Source: DATKOF01 sp035524795 (lineage in GTDB: Bacteria > Pseudomonadota > Gammaproteobacteria > Burkholderiales > SG8-41). From it: a stretch of DNA of 64,000 bases. The position numbers and the translations under genes are program-made. A model generated the notes under the pieces. The model ran no database searches. It had not been told where the DNA came from and was given only the letters and a program-made list of their open reading frames with translations. This document shows positions 1-7,425 of the stretch, in pieces. Numbering within the stretch: the stretch's first letter is position 1; every line of letters starts with the position of its first letter. Location of the stretch: contig DATKOF010000018.1 of NCBI GenBank assembly GCA_035524795.1, forward strand, positions 1-64,000. Reading direction: 5' to 3'.

Positions 1-171
1 CGCCGGCTTGGATTCGACAGCTGGTTGCGGGCCGTCGGCAAAATCCCAGTGGCCGTCGGGATGCAGAATGACTTTCTGTCCTCCCGTCGTGGTCGCTTCG
101 ACATCGAGCTTCTGCTGTGCCAGCGCCGGCAGCGCGATCAACAGCAAAATCACCGGACAAATCTTTTTCAT
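1..171 (-). CDS. Secreted protein of unknown function, N-terminal part only
   Basis: The gene runs off the left edge of the window, so only its first 57 codons are visible. The ATG at 171 opens a clear Sec signal peptide: MKK, then a hydrophobic stretch at about residues 5-17, then a small-residue cleavage site (ALA-QQ) near residue 19. The mature part contains a VILHPDGHWDF stretch, which resembles short periplasmic proteins of the DUF3157 kind that carry an 'x-L-x-D-G-x-W' motif. That family link is an inference from one motif. It is separated from the downstream-lying toxin gene by about 45 bases and may be an independent unit. Confidence 0.55.
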   Translation of the reverse strand, partial: MKKICPVILLLIALPALAQQKLDVEATTTGGQKVILHPDGHWDFADGPQPAVESKPA

Positions 172-215
172 AGCCGTTCCTCGATCAACATCAGATGAAT
201 TTAAATCCGGGAGCA

Positions 216-542
216 TCATGCGCCAAGAAGTCGGTGCGACAATAACGATCGCATGTCCCGCCTGCCGTCAGCAATCAAATAGATGAATACCCGTCTTCCA
301 ACCACCCGATAGACGATTCGGTAGGGCTTGAAGAAAACCTGGCGATACTCCCGGATGCCGAGCGCCTGCAACTCCCGCGGATGCGGGCCGCGTCCGGTGA
401 AAGCAGCCAAACCGTCGACGGCCTCGAGCAATCGATCCAGAACGCGGCCGGCATTGGCGGGCGAATCGAATTCGGCAATGTAATCGTAAATTTCTTCGAG
501 GTCGCGCTCTGCACCCGCAGTCAGCAGCACCTCGTAGCGCAT
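216..542 (-). CDS. Type II toxin, RelE/ParE family
   Basis: A 108-residue protein with the RelE/ParE fold signature: an N-terminal 'AERDLEEIYDYIAEF' helix pair, a central 'GxxPRELQALGIREYRQVFF' strand region and a C-terminal 'YRIVYRVVGRRVFIYLIADGRRD' sheet ending. Family members either cleave mRNA on the ribosome (RelE) or poison gyrase (ParE). The helix pattern at residues 10-25 fits ParE better, but the target cannot be decided from sequence. Its ATG overlaps the stop of the antitoxin gene (ATGA at 539-542), so the two are translationally coupled with the antitoxin made first, the usual order for this class. Confidence 0.85.
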   Translation of the reverse strand: MRYEVLLTAGAERDLEEIYDYIAEFDSPANAGRVLDRLLEAVDGLAAFTGRGPHPRELQALGIREYRQVFFKPYRIVYRVVGRRVFIYLIADGRRDMRSLLSHRLLGA

Positions 543-814
543 CAGGCCGCTTTTTTGGCACGCAGTCTGTTCACGACGGCGGCGACAGGCTTGACCTCGC
601 CCCGTTCGATTTCGCGGTTGCCCAGCGCCAGCATCTTCAGCAACGCCAGTGTTTCCTGTGTTTCCTCATAGGAGGCGACATCCTGAATCACGGCCTTGGC
701 CTCGCCGTTCTGGGTAATCACCAGCGGTTTGCGCTGTTTGGCCAGCCGTCGCAGAATTTCAGCGGCGTTGGCTTTCAAATAACTGATCGGCTTGATCCGG
801 GACAAATCACTCAT
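542..814 (-). CDS. Type II antitoxin, Phd/YefM family
   Basis: A 90-residue protein. The N-terminal half (ISYLKANAAEILRRLAKQRKPLVITQNGEAKAVI) is the typical Phd/YefM dimer and DNA-binding domain. The charged C-terminal part, rich in Glu, Arg and Lys, would wrap the toxin. Such antitoxins neutralise the partner toxin and, with it, repress their own promoter. The start ATG at 814 has no good Shine-Dalgarno sequence. A promoter and an overlapping inverted repeat lie 35-65 bases upstream, which fits autoregulation. The pair sits between a secreted-protein gene and alaS with no mobile element visible nearby. Confidence 0.88.
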   Translation of the reverse strand: MSDLSRIKPISYLKANAAEILRRLAKQRKPLVITQNGEAKAVIQDVASYEETQETLALLKMLALGNREIERGEVKPVAAVVNRLRAKKAA

Positions 815-850
815 GATGGTATGTTCCGCTCGGGGAATTATTGAAGACTG

Positions 851-879
851 AATATAGTTCTTTATCAGTCCATTAGCAA
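851..879 (-). promoter_or_regulatory. Promoter of the toxin-antitoxin pair with overlapping inverted repeat
   Basis: On the minus strand a -35 element TTGCTA (874-879) is followed after exactly 17 bases by a -10 element TATATT (851-856), a good sigma-70 promoter about 37 bases upstream of the antitoxin ATG. An inverted repeat GACTGA (846-851) / TCAGTC (865-870) spans the -10 box and spacer, and is a plausible operator for the Phd/YefM-toxin complex. The elements are read directly; the regulatory role is inferred. Confidence 0.6.
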
Positions 880-926
880 GAAAGCTGGCGCAAAAACCAA
901 ATACCGCTGATTTCCCTCACCCTCCG

Positions 927-947
927 CCCTCTCCCGCCGGGAGAGGG
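927..947. repeat. REP-like palindrome
   Basis: A perfect 9-base inverted repeat, CCCTCTCCC (927-935) and GGGAGAGGG (939-947), with a 3-base loop, flanked by CCCTCACCC-like and CTGGGTGA-like sequence. This form (CCCTCACCC...CTCTCCC...GGGAGAGGG) is a common dispersed extragenic palindrome in GC-rich proteobacteria. It lies downstream of alaS and upstream of the toxin-antitoxin promoter. It could also help end alaS transcription, though no U-tract follows. Confidence 0.6.
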
Positions 948-1123
948 AACTGGGTGATTTCTTTTCGCAACTGTTCCTCGATCCATTGTTTCACCGAAGC
1001 AAGTGCTGTTGGTAATGCCGCTGGATTCGTGCCTCCAGCCCGCGCCGTAAAGGGTTGGCGGCCGGGACCCGTTAGGCGCAGCCCCGTTTGCGGGAACGGA
1101 CGCCGCGGCCCGACATGCAAATC

Positions 1124-3727
1124 TCACAACCGCTCTGCGATCCATGATGGCACAGTCGCTAATGCTGCGGAAAGTTTTGACGGATCGCTTCCCCCGGCTT
1201 GTGCCATGTCGGGCCGACCGCCACCCTTGCCGCCGACCTGCTGCGCGACGAAATTGACGAGTTCACCGGCCTTAAGCTTCGCCGTCAGATCGGCAGTAAC
1301 CGCCGCGATCAGCGTGACTTTGCCGCCGTCGTTCGAGCCCAGCACCAGCGCTGCCGATTTGAGCTTGTCCTTCAGTTTGTCCGCCGCTTCGCGCAGCGCT
1401 TTCGCATCGGCGCCGTCGAGCGCCGCCGCAACCACTTTGATGCCCTTCACATCCACTGCTTGCGTCGCGAGGTCGTCGCCCTGACTGGAGGCGAGCTTCG
1501 ACTTCAGGCGCGACAGTTCCTTTTCGAGATTCTTCACGTTGTCGACGATCTGCGCGATCCTTTGCGTGACTTCCTGCGCCGGCGCCTTCAGCGCCGCTGC
1601 CGCCGCTTGCAGATTTTCTTCCTGCCGCTGCACCCAGGCCAGCGCGCTGTCGCCGGTGGTGGCCTCGACGCGACGGATGCCGGCCGCGACGCCGCTTTCG
1701 GCGATGATCTTGAAGAAGCCGATGTCGCCGGTGCGCTTGACGTGGGTGCCGCCGCACAGCTCGCGCGAGGTGCCGATGTCGAGTACGCGCACTTCGTCGC
1801 CGTATTTCTCGCCGAACAGCGCCATCGCACCGCCCTTGACCGCGTCGTCGTACTTCATGATGCGCGCGGTGGTCGCTTCGTTCTTCAGGATTTCGGCGTT
1901 GACAAGCGCCTCGACGCGGCGGATTTCTTCGGCGCTCAACGGCCTGTCGTGCGAGAAATCGAAGCGCGTCTTTTCGGCGTCCACCAGCGAGCCCTTCTGC
2001 TGGACGTGCGGTCCCAGCACCTCGCGCAGCGCCTTGTGCATCAGGTGCGTCGCCGAATGGTTGCGCACGGTGCGCGCGCGGCGCGCGGTGTCCACCTTCG
2101 CTGCGACCTTGTCGCCGACTGCGAGCGCGCCGGTCGCCAGCGTGCCGTGATGGCCGAACACCTCGGCCTGTATCTTCTGCGTGTCGCTCACGTTGAACGT
2201 ACCGTTCGCCGCGACCAGCTCGCCGGCGTCGCCGACCTGCCCGCCGGATTCGGCGTAGAACGACGTCCTGTCGAGCACCACCACCGCGCTGTCGCCGGCC
2301 TTGATATTGGAGACCTGCGTGCCTTCCCGGTAGATCGCGACAACCTTGGCGTCGAGCGCCAGCGTGTCGTAGCCGTGGAATTCGGTTTTCCTGCCGCTGT
2401 ATTCGACCGCGCCCTGCGCGCCGAACTTGGACGCGGCGCGCGCGCGTTCGCGCTGCTGCTCCATCGCCGCCTCGAAGCCGGCGAGATCAACCGTCACGCC
2501 ACGCTCGCGCGCGATGTCGGCGGTGAGGTCGAGCGGAAAGCCGTAGGTGTCGTAGAGCTTGAACACGGTGTCGCCGCTCAGCATGCGGTCTTCCGATTGC
2601 AATGCGTCTTCAAGCACTGTCATGCCGTGCTCCAGCGTCTCGGCGAAGCGTTCTTCCTCCTGCTTCAATACCTGCGCGACGCGCTCGGCGTTCTTCGTCA
2701 GCTCGGGATAGGCGCCGCCCATCACCTTCACCAGATCGGGCACCAGCTTGTAGAAGAACGGCTGCTTCTGGCCAAGCTTGTAGCCGTGGCGGATGGCGCG
2801 GCGGATGATCCGGCGCAGCACGTAGCCGCGCCCTTCGTTCGACGGGATCACGCCGTCGACGATCAGGAAGCTGCACGCGCGGATGTGGTCGGCAATCACT
2901 TTCAGCGAATTGCTCGACAGGTCATTGGTTCCCGTCTCTCGCGCGGCGGCCTTGATCAAATCCCTGAACAGATCGATGTCGTAGTTCGAATGCACCCCTT
3001 GCAGCACCGCGGCGATGCGTTCGAGCCCCATGCCGGTGTCCACCGACGGCTTGGGCAGCGGATGCAGTTTGCCCTTGTCGTCGCGGTTGAATTGCATGAA
3101 GACGAGGTTCCAGATTTCGATGTAGCGGTCGCCCTGATCGCCTTTCGAGCCCGGCGGGCTGCCGGGAATCTGTGCGCCGTGGTCATAGAAAATCTCGCTG
3201 CACGGGCCGCACGGACCGGTGTCGCCCATCTGCCAGAAATTGTCCGAGCCGCCGCCCGGCTTGTCGCCGATGCGCGCAATGCGCTCGGCCGGAATCTTGA
3301 TTTCCTTCGTCCAGATATCGTACGCCTCATCGTCGGTACGATAGACGGTGATCCACAGCTTTTCCGGCGGCAGCTCGTAGGCCTGCGTCAGCAGCTCCCA
3401 CGCGAAATGGATCGCGTCGCGCTTGAAATAATCGCCGAAGCTGAAATTGCCGAGCATCTCGAAGAACGTGTGGTGGCGCGCGGTGTAACCAACGTTTTCG
3501 AGATCGTTGTGCTTGCCGCCGGCGCGCACGCAACGCTGGCTGCTCGCGGCGCGCTTGTAAGGGCGCTGCTCGTGGCCGAGGAACACGTCCTTGAACTGCA
3601 CCATGCCGGCGTTGGTGAACAGCAGCGTCGGGTCGTTGCCCGGCACCAGTGGGCTCGACGGCACGATGGTGTGCCCCTTGCTCTTGAAGAAATCCAGAAA
3701 TTTCTGGCGGATGTCGCTGCTTTTCAT
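1124..3727 (-). CDS. alaS: Alanine--tRNA ligase
   Basis: AlaRS attaches alanine to tRNA-Ala in the cytoplasm. The 867-residue length is normal for bacterial AlaRS. The class II catalytic core begins with 'FFKSKGHTIVPSSPLVP' at residues 13-29 and includes 'NVGYTARHHTFFEMLGNFSFGDYF' around 78-101. The editing domain carries the four expected zinc ligands: H557 and H561 in HSATH, C658 and H662 in CGGTH. The C-terminal oligomerisation (C-Ala) domain ends with the 'GGKGGGRPDMAQAGG' motif. It lies downstream of recX on the same strand, separated by about 115 bases with an inverted repeat. The ATG start gives the standard 'MKSSDIRQKFLDFF' opening. Confidence 0.98.
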   Translation of the reverse strand: MKSSDIRQKFLDFFKSKGHTIVPSSPLVPGNDPTLLFTNAGMVQFKDVFLGHEQRPYKRAASSQRCVRAGGKHNDLENVGYTARHHTFFEMLGNFSFGDYFKRDAIHFAWELLTQAYELPPEKLWITVYRTDDEAYDIWTKEIKIPAERIARIGDKPGGGSDNFWQMGDTGPCGPCSEIFYDHGAQIPGSPPGSKGDQGDRYIEIWNLVFMQFNRDDKGKLHPLPKPSVDTGMGLERIAAVLQGVHSNYDIDLFRDLIKAAARETGTNDLSSNSLKVIADHIRACSFLIVDGVIPSNEGRGYVLRRIIRRAIRHGYKLGQKQPFFYKLVPDLVKVMGGAYPELTKNAERVAQVLKQEEERFAETLEHGMTVLEDALQSEDRMLSGDTVFKLYDTYGFPLDLTADIARERGVTVDLAGFEAAMEQQRERARAASKFGAQGAVEYSGRKTEFHGYDTLALDAKVVAIYREGTQVSNIKAGDSAVVVLDRTSFYAESGGQVGDAGELVAANGTFNVSDTQKIQAEVFGHHGTLATGALAVGDKVAAKVDTARRARTVRNHSATHLMHKALREVLGPHVQQKGSLVDAEKTRFDFSHDRPLSAEEIRRVEALVNAEILKNEATTARIMKYDDAVKGGAMALFGEKYGDEVRVLDIGTSRELCGGTHVKRTGDIGFFKIIAESGVAAGIRRVEATTGDSALAWVQRQEENLQAAAAALKAPAQEVTQRIAQIVDNVKNLEKELSRLKSKLASSQGDDLATQAVDVKGIKVVAAALDGADAKALREAADKLKDKLKSAALVLGSNDGGKVTLIAAVTADLTAKLKAGELVNFVAQQVGGKGGGRPDMAQAGGSDPSKLSAALATVPSWIAERL

Positions 3728-3758
3728 GGGCTGGATTTTAAAAGAAAAAGCCGTTGGT

Positions 3759-3823
3759 CACAGAGAACACAGAGAAAATCACGAACCCCAATCTGAAACC
3801 CGCCCTTCTCTGTGTACTCTGTG
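3759..3823. repeat. Imperfect inverted repeat between recX and alaS
   Basis: Arms of 18 bases at 3759-3776 and 3806-3823 match at 17 of 18 positions when one is reverse-complemented (CACAGAGAACACAGAGAA against CACAGAGTACACAGAGAA). 'ACACAGAG' strings of this type are common in intergenic regions of betaproteobacteria. It fills most of the recX-alaS gap and could form a long hairpin in mRNA from either strand. Confidence 0.7.
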
Positions 3824-3842
3824 GCTGTATTTCAGGTTTTCT

Positions 3843-4277
3843 TTATTCATTTTCATCCGCCGTGCTCTTGAGCAGCCGGCGAATCACGTCGGCATCAAAG
3901 CCGCGCCCCTGCAGGAAACGTATTTGTCGCGCCTTGTCGCGCGCATTCGTCGGCAGCGCGCCGAATTTTTTGCGCCATACCTCGCGCGCGGCGGCGAGCT
4001 CGCTGCCCTTCAGCCGCGGCAGCTCGGCATTGATCGCGTCCTCGGAAATGCCCTTTTCGCGCAGTTCGTGCGCGATGCGGCGCGCGCCGAAGCGGCGCCG
4101 GCGCACGGCGGAGACCTGTTCGACGACGCGCTGTTCCGACAGCCAGCCTTTGCGCTCGAATTCGTCGAGCAGGTGTTCGATTTCGCTTTCGTCTTCGGTA
4201 TAGCGCGCCAGCTTGCGCGCGAGTTCGAGGCGGGAATGCTCGCGCCGCGCGAGGAACCGCAGCGCGCGTGCGTGCAG
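3843..4277 (-). CDS. recX: Regulatory protein RecX, start unusual
   Basis: RecX modulates RecA filament growth. The readable frame gives a normal three-module RecX: 'RALRFLARREHSRLELARKL' is the first tandem repeat, followed by 'LLDEFERKGWLSEQRVVEQV' and 'RRRRFGARRIAHELREKGI', ending at TAA (3843-3845). No ATG, GTG or TTG occurs in this frame between the in-frame stop at 4386-4388 and a GTG at 4104-4106, and starting at that GTG would remove the first module. The end given here is a CTG codon at 4275-4277, chosen because it precedes the conserved start of the family. The true start may instead lie at or just inside the recA stop region. Co-transcribed downstream of recA. Confidence 0.8.
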   Translation of the reverse strand: MHARALRFLARREHSRLELARKLARYTEDESEIEHLLDEFERKGWLSEQRVVEQVSAVRRRRFGARRIAHELREKGISEDAINAELPRLKGSELAAAREVWRKKFGALPTNARDKARQIRFLQGRGFDADVIRRLLKSTADENE

Positions 4278-4290
4278 GCCTGGTTCGGCT

Positions 4291-5313
4291 TTATTTTTCG
4301 GCGGCAGCTTTCTTACCCGGCACGCTGACGCCGACCGCGGCGCGGATTTTGGCTTCGATCTCCTGCGCCACTTTCGGGTGTTCCTTCAGATAATCGCGCG
4401 TGTTGTCCTTGCCCTGGCCGATGCGCTCCTTGTTGTACGCGTACCACGCGCCGGTCTTCTCGATGATGTTGTGGATCACGCCGAGCTCGATGATCTCCCC
4501 CTCGCGCGAAATACCCTCGCCGTAGAGGATGTCGAAATCGGCGTTGCGGAACGGCGGCGCGACCTTGTTCTTGACGACCTTGGCACGCGTCTCGGAGCCG
4601 ATCACTTCCTCGCCCTTCTTGATCGCGCCGGTGCGGCGGATGTCGATGCGCACCGACGAATAGAACTTCAGCGCGTTGCCGCCGGTCGTGGTTTCCGGAT
4701 TGCCGAACATGACGCCGATCTTCATCCGGATCTGGTTGATGAAGATGACCAGCGTATTGGAACGCTTGATGTTGGCGGTCAGCTTGCGCAGCGCCTGCGA
4801 CATCAACCGCGCCTGCAGCCCCATCTGCGGCTCGCCCATCTCGCCCTCGATCTCGGCTTTCGGCGTCAGCGCCGCGACCGAGTCGATGACGACGACGTCG
4901 ACCGAGCCCGAGCGCACCAGCATGTCGGCGATCTCCAGCGCCTGCTCGCCGTTGTCGGGCTGCGAGATCAGCAGTTGGTCGACGTTGACGCCGAGTTTCT
5001 GCGCGTACTGCGGGTCGAGCGCGTGTTCGGCGTCGATGAACGCCGCGGTGCCGCCCGCCTTCTGCATCTGCGCGATCACCGACAGTGTCAGCGTGGTCTT
5101 GCCCGACGATTCCGGTCCGTAGATTTCGACCACGCGCCCGCGCGGCAGGCCGCCGATGCCGAGCGCGATGTCGAGACCGAGCGAGCCGGTCGACACCACC
5201 TGGATGTCCTTGCCGACATCGGCGGCGCCGAGCCGCATGATCGAGCCCTTGCCGAACTGTTTTTCGATCTGGGAAAGCGCAGCCTGCAATGCCTTGGTTT
5301 TATTTTCGTCCAT
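4291..5313 (-). CDS. recA: Recombinase RecA
   Basis: RecA forms ATP-dependent filaments on single-stranded DNA, pairs homologous strands and triggers LexA self-cleavage. The 340-residue protein begins 'MDENKTKALQAALSQIEKQFGKGS'; the Walker A motif GPESSGKT is at residues 66-73. The conserved 'INQIRMKIGVMFGNPETTTGG' loop L2 region is present, and the C-terminus ends in a Lys/Ala/Glu tail. A TATAAT-like -10 sequence (ATTATA on the plus strand at about 5346-5351) lies just upstream, but I see no CTGT-N8-ACAG LexA box between recA and pncC. recX follows directly. Confidence 0.99.
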   Translation of the reverse strand: MDENKTKALQAALSQIEKQFGKGSIMRLGAADVGKDIQVVSTGSLGLDIALGIGGLPRGRVVEIYGPESSGKTTLTLSVIAQMQKAGGTAAFIDAEHALDPQYAQKLGVNVDQLLISQPDNGEQALEIADMLVRSGSVDVVVIDSVAALTPKAEIEGEMGEPQMGLQARLMSQALRKLTANIKRSNTLVIFINQIRMKIGVMFGNPETTTGGNALKFYSSVRIDIRRTGAIKKGEEVIGSETRAKVVKNKVAPPFRNADFDILYGEGISREGEIIELGVIHNIIEKTGAWYAYNKERIGQGKDNTRDYLKEHPKVAQEIEAKIRAAVGVSVPGKKAAAEK

Positions 5314-5361
5314 GATGCGTCCTCTGGTTTTCCGGCTTTTTCAAATTATACGACGAGGTCA

Positions 5362-5859
5362 TCACGCGTGCCGAATCGCCGTCAGATCGAGCACGCCTTC
5401 CAGCGCGCGCGCCACCGCCTGCCGGCGCACCGCATCGCGGTCGCCCGTGAAGTGATGGGTCACCGCAACCGGCGCGCCGCCCGCGACGCACCACGCGAAG
5501 CAGACGGTGCCGACCGGCTTGTCGGCGCTGCCGCCGTCCGGTCCGGCGATGCCGGTCACCGCGAGCGCGATCTGCGCGCGGCTGCGCGCCAGCGCGCCCT
5601 GCGCCAACTCGCGCGCCGTCGCTTCCGACACCGCACCGTGCTGCGCCAGCGTCGCCGCCTGCACGCCGAGCATCTCCTGTTTCGCGAGATTGCTGTAGAC
5701 GATGAAACCGCGCTCGAACCATTGCGAACTGCCCGGCACCATCGTCAGCGCCTGTCCGACCCAGCCGCCGGTGCACGATTCGGCGGCCGCCAGCAGCCAG
5801 CCGCGCGCCTTCAGCGCGAGGCCGACCTGCTCCGCCAGCGGATAGAGCTCGCGATCCAT
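5362..5859 (-). CDS. pncC: Nicotinamide-nucleotide amidase (CinA C-terminal family)
   Basis: PncC deamidates nicotinamide mononucleotide to nicotinic acid mononucleotide in pyridine-nucleotide recycling. This 165-residue protein is the stand-alone CinA C-terminal domain. It shows the catalytic 'AAESCTGGWVG' motif (Ser28), the 'YSNLAKQEMLGV' motif, and 'VTGIAGPDGGSADKPVGTV' with the conserved Gly-rich and Lys residues. It sits immediately upstream of recA, as the stand-alone form often does in proteobacteria, with about 48 bases between them. Start is ATG at 5859. Confidence 0.93.
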   Translation of the reverse strand: MDRELYPLAEQVGLALKARGWLLAAAESCTGGWVGQALTMVPGSSQWFERGFIVYSNLAKQEMLGVQAATLAQHGAVSEATARELAQGALARSRAQIALAVTGIAGPDGGSADKPVGTVCFAWCVAGGAPVAVTHHFTGDRDAVRRQAVARALEGVLDLTAIRHA

Positions 5860-5872
5860 TCGCCGGTCCGGG

Positions 5873-6424
5873 TCAGGCCGCGTGCTTCGTCACCCACGCG
5901 ACGTAGCGGTCGATCCAGCCCTGCAGGAACTTCCGGCTGTCGGCACCGATGTCGCCGGCGGCATCGAACAGTCCGTCCTTCATCTGGATGAACGCTTCCG
6001 GCTGGCCGAGGGTCGGCATGTCGAGGTAGGCAAGAATGTTGCGCAGATGCTGCTGCGCGAGCGCGGTGCCTATCGCGCCGGGAGAGATGCCGATCACGCC
6101 GGCCGGCTTGCCCGCCCACACGCTCTGGCCGTAGGGACGCGAACCGTGATCGATTGCATTCTTGAGAACGCCGGGGATCGAACGGTTGTACTCGGGCGTG
6201 ACGAACAGGACGCCGCGCGCGTTTTTGATCTCGCCCTTCATCCGCTTGACGGCGGCGGCCGGATTCGCATCGTCGTCCTGGCTATAGAGCGGCAGATCGT
6301 CGATCCGCACCTGCGCGAACGAGAAATTCGGCGGCGCCAGCTTCGCAACGGCAGTGGCGAATTTGCGGTTGATGGAATCGCGGCGCAGGCTGCCGACGAC
6401 GACGGCGATTCGATGTTGGTTCAT
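5873..6424 (-). CDS. NADPH-dependent FMN reductase family protein
   Basis: A flavodoxin-like quinone or chromate reductase type enzyme of about 183 residues that uses FMN and NAD(P)H. Features seen: the FMN phosphate-binding loop 'VVVGSLRRDSINRK' near the N-terminus, 'DLPLYSQDDD', the 'VTPEYNRSIPGVLKNAIDHGSR' motif typical of this family, and 'KPAGVIGISPGAIGTALAQQHLR'. The start at 6424 (MNQHRI) is preferred over upstream in-frame starts because GGAAGG lies six bases before it. It is 13 bases upstream of pncC on the same strand, so the two may be co-transcribed. The physiological substrate cannot be told. Confidence 0.87.
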   Translation of the reverse strand: MNQHRIAVVVGSLRRDSINRKFATAVAKLAPPNFSFAQVRIDDLPLYSQDDDANPAAAVKRMKGEIKNARGVLFVTPEYNRSIPGVLKNAIDHGSRPYGQSVWAGKPAGVIGISPGAIGTALAQQHLRNILAYLDMPTLGQPEAFIQMKDGLFDAAGDIGADSRKFLQGWIDRYVAWVTKHAA

Positions 6425-6472
6425 GTGCATCCTTCCGTCCAAATGCGCGGGACACGCTGCGTCGATCCCGCA

Positions 6473-6622
6473 TCAGTCCTCAAACAACGCGAAGATGAAA
6501 TGCGAAATTTCGGTGGGCCAGATTGCGTACGCGATCACGAGAACGATCAGCAGCACGACGGACACCAGCAGCGCGGTGTTCGTTATCTTTTCAAGCCTGG
6601 CTTCCGCTTCCTTCTGATCCAT
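6473..6622 (-). CDS. Small one-helix membrane protein, unknown function
   Basis: A 49-residue frame, ATG at 6620-6622 and TGA at 6473-6475. It has a charged N-terminal segment (MDQKEAEARLEKITNT), one strongly hydrophobic helix at about residues 17-34 (ALLVSVVLLIVLVIAYAI) and a short C-terminal tail (WPTEISHFIFALFED). This layout is typical of small inner-membrane proteins and unlikely by chance in GC-rich DNA. No strong Shine-Dalgarno sequence is seen. It lies 48 bases upstream of the FMN reductase on the same strand and could be read with it. I do not recognise a family. Confidence 0.5.
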   Translation of the reverse strand: MDQKEAEARLEKITNTALLVSVVLLIVLVIAYAIWPTEISHFIFALFED

Positions 6623-6704
6623 GGGCCGGATCAATTATCCCTGCAATCCCTGCCGCTCGCCATCGTCCGGCGGAAACGCTGACAGGCTTCAATCAGCGCC
6701 GCCC

Positions 6705-7154
6705 TCAAATCCCCACCCCAACCGAATATTTGAAGTTCAGATTTTCAATATCGGCCAGCCCCCACTTGGCGCCATGCTTTTCATATTTGAGGCGCAATTT
6801 CCCCGAGACCTGAATGCTGTCCTCATCGGGCTGCGGGTTGTTTCGCGTCGTCATGTAGACGACGATCATCAGGCTGCCGTCCGCCCGTTTGCTCTCCAGA
6901 ATCCGGACATGGCGGTATTCGTCGGGCTGAAACGTCCAGGTGTCCGAAGCGCCCTCTCCCGCCGCGTCCGACACTTCGACGCCCTTGCCCACCACGTCCC
7001 GCTCGATCTGGGCTTCGGTAACCGGCGGAGATTTATCGGCGACCGGCACAACGCCGTCGGATTTTTCTGCCGAAGAAGTGGGCGCCGGGCCGCAGCCGCT
7101 CAAAATCCAGAGCATCGCGGAAACAACGAGAGCAATTCGGAATATCGGGATCAC
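6705..7154 (-). CDS. Putative lipoprotein, unknown function
   Basis: A 149-residue protein with a type II signal peptide: hydrophobic residues 4-18 followed by the lipobox LSGC, making Cys21 the likely lipidated residue. The mature part begins with a Pro/Ser-rich linker, followed by a globular portion with 'DTWTFQPDEYRHVRILESKR' and 'LRLKYEKHGAKWGLADIENLNFKYSVG'. The second half looks like a small beta-rich domain. I do not recognise the family. It is downstream of the GGDEF-EAL gene on the same strand but separated by about 270 bases, and has its own candidate -10 box. Confidence 0.7.
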   Translation of the reverse strand: MIPIFRIALVVSAMLWILSGCGPAPTSSAEKSDGVVPVADKSPPVTEAQIERDVVGKGVEVSDAAGEGASDTWTFQPDEYRHVRILESKRADGSLMIVVYMTTRNNPQPDEDSIQVSGKLRLKYEKHGAKWGLADIENLNFKYSVGVGI

Positions 7155-7206
7155 ATTACTGACCTGTCAATGCCACGCGGCCATGTACGCAGCGCTATCA
7201 AGTTGA

Positions 7207-7237
7207 ATTATAGCCGCCGGATGATCAGCCACAGCAA
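7207..7237 (-). promoter_or_regulatory. Candidate promoter of the lipoprotein gene
   Basis: On the minus strand a perfect TATAAT (7207-7212) lies about 53 bases upstream of the lipoprotein ATG. The best -35 match is TTGCTG (7232-7237) with a long 19-base spacer, so the promoter would be weak or helped by an activator. The rest of the 7155-7425 gap is AT-rich for this genome and shows nothing else I can name. Confidence 0.4.
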
Positions 7238-7425
7238 GTTCGTGAATTACTTTCGGCCAACTTTCTAAAACCACCCGGTCACAGCATCGAACGTCCAATC
7301 GTATTTATAAGATGGAAACGCCACCTATGAATATCCGGGATAAGTCAAATTGGGCGATTACCCCGAACTTGATAAATAAAAGGATCTACGATTTACCGCG
7401 CTGTATATTGATTTGATGGCATGTG

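Larger units (their letters stand above)
815..1123. other. Intergenic region between alaS 3' end and antitoxin gene
   Basis: About 309 bases without a convincing gene. It holds the toxin-antitoxin promoter (851-879) and a perfect GC-rich hairpin at 927-947. The rest (about 950-1123) has open frames on both strands but no codon bias, start signal or recognisable family. Confidence 0.6.

Noticed and set aside
917..1120. 67-codon frame downstream of alaS
   Set aside because: It ends in the REP-like palindrome, has no ribosome site and no family resemblance.
1199..3796. 865-codon open frame on the plus strand, antisense to alaS
   Set aside because: It is Arg/His/Ala-rich with no recognisable domain and mirrors the alaS codon pattern, as expected for GC-rich antisense frames.
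5314..5361. LexA box upstream of recA
   Set aside because: Only a TATAAT-like element is visible. No CTGT-N8-ACAG or close variant was found, so SOS control is not claimed from sequence.
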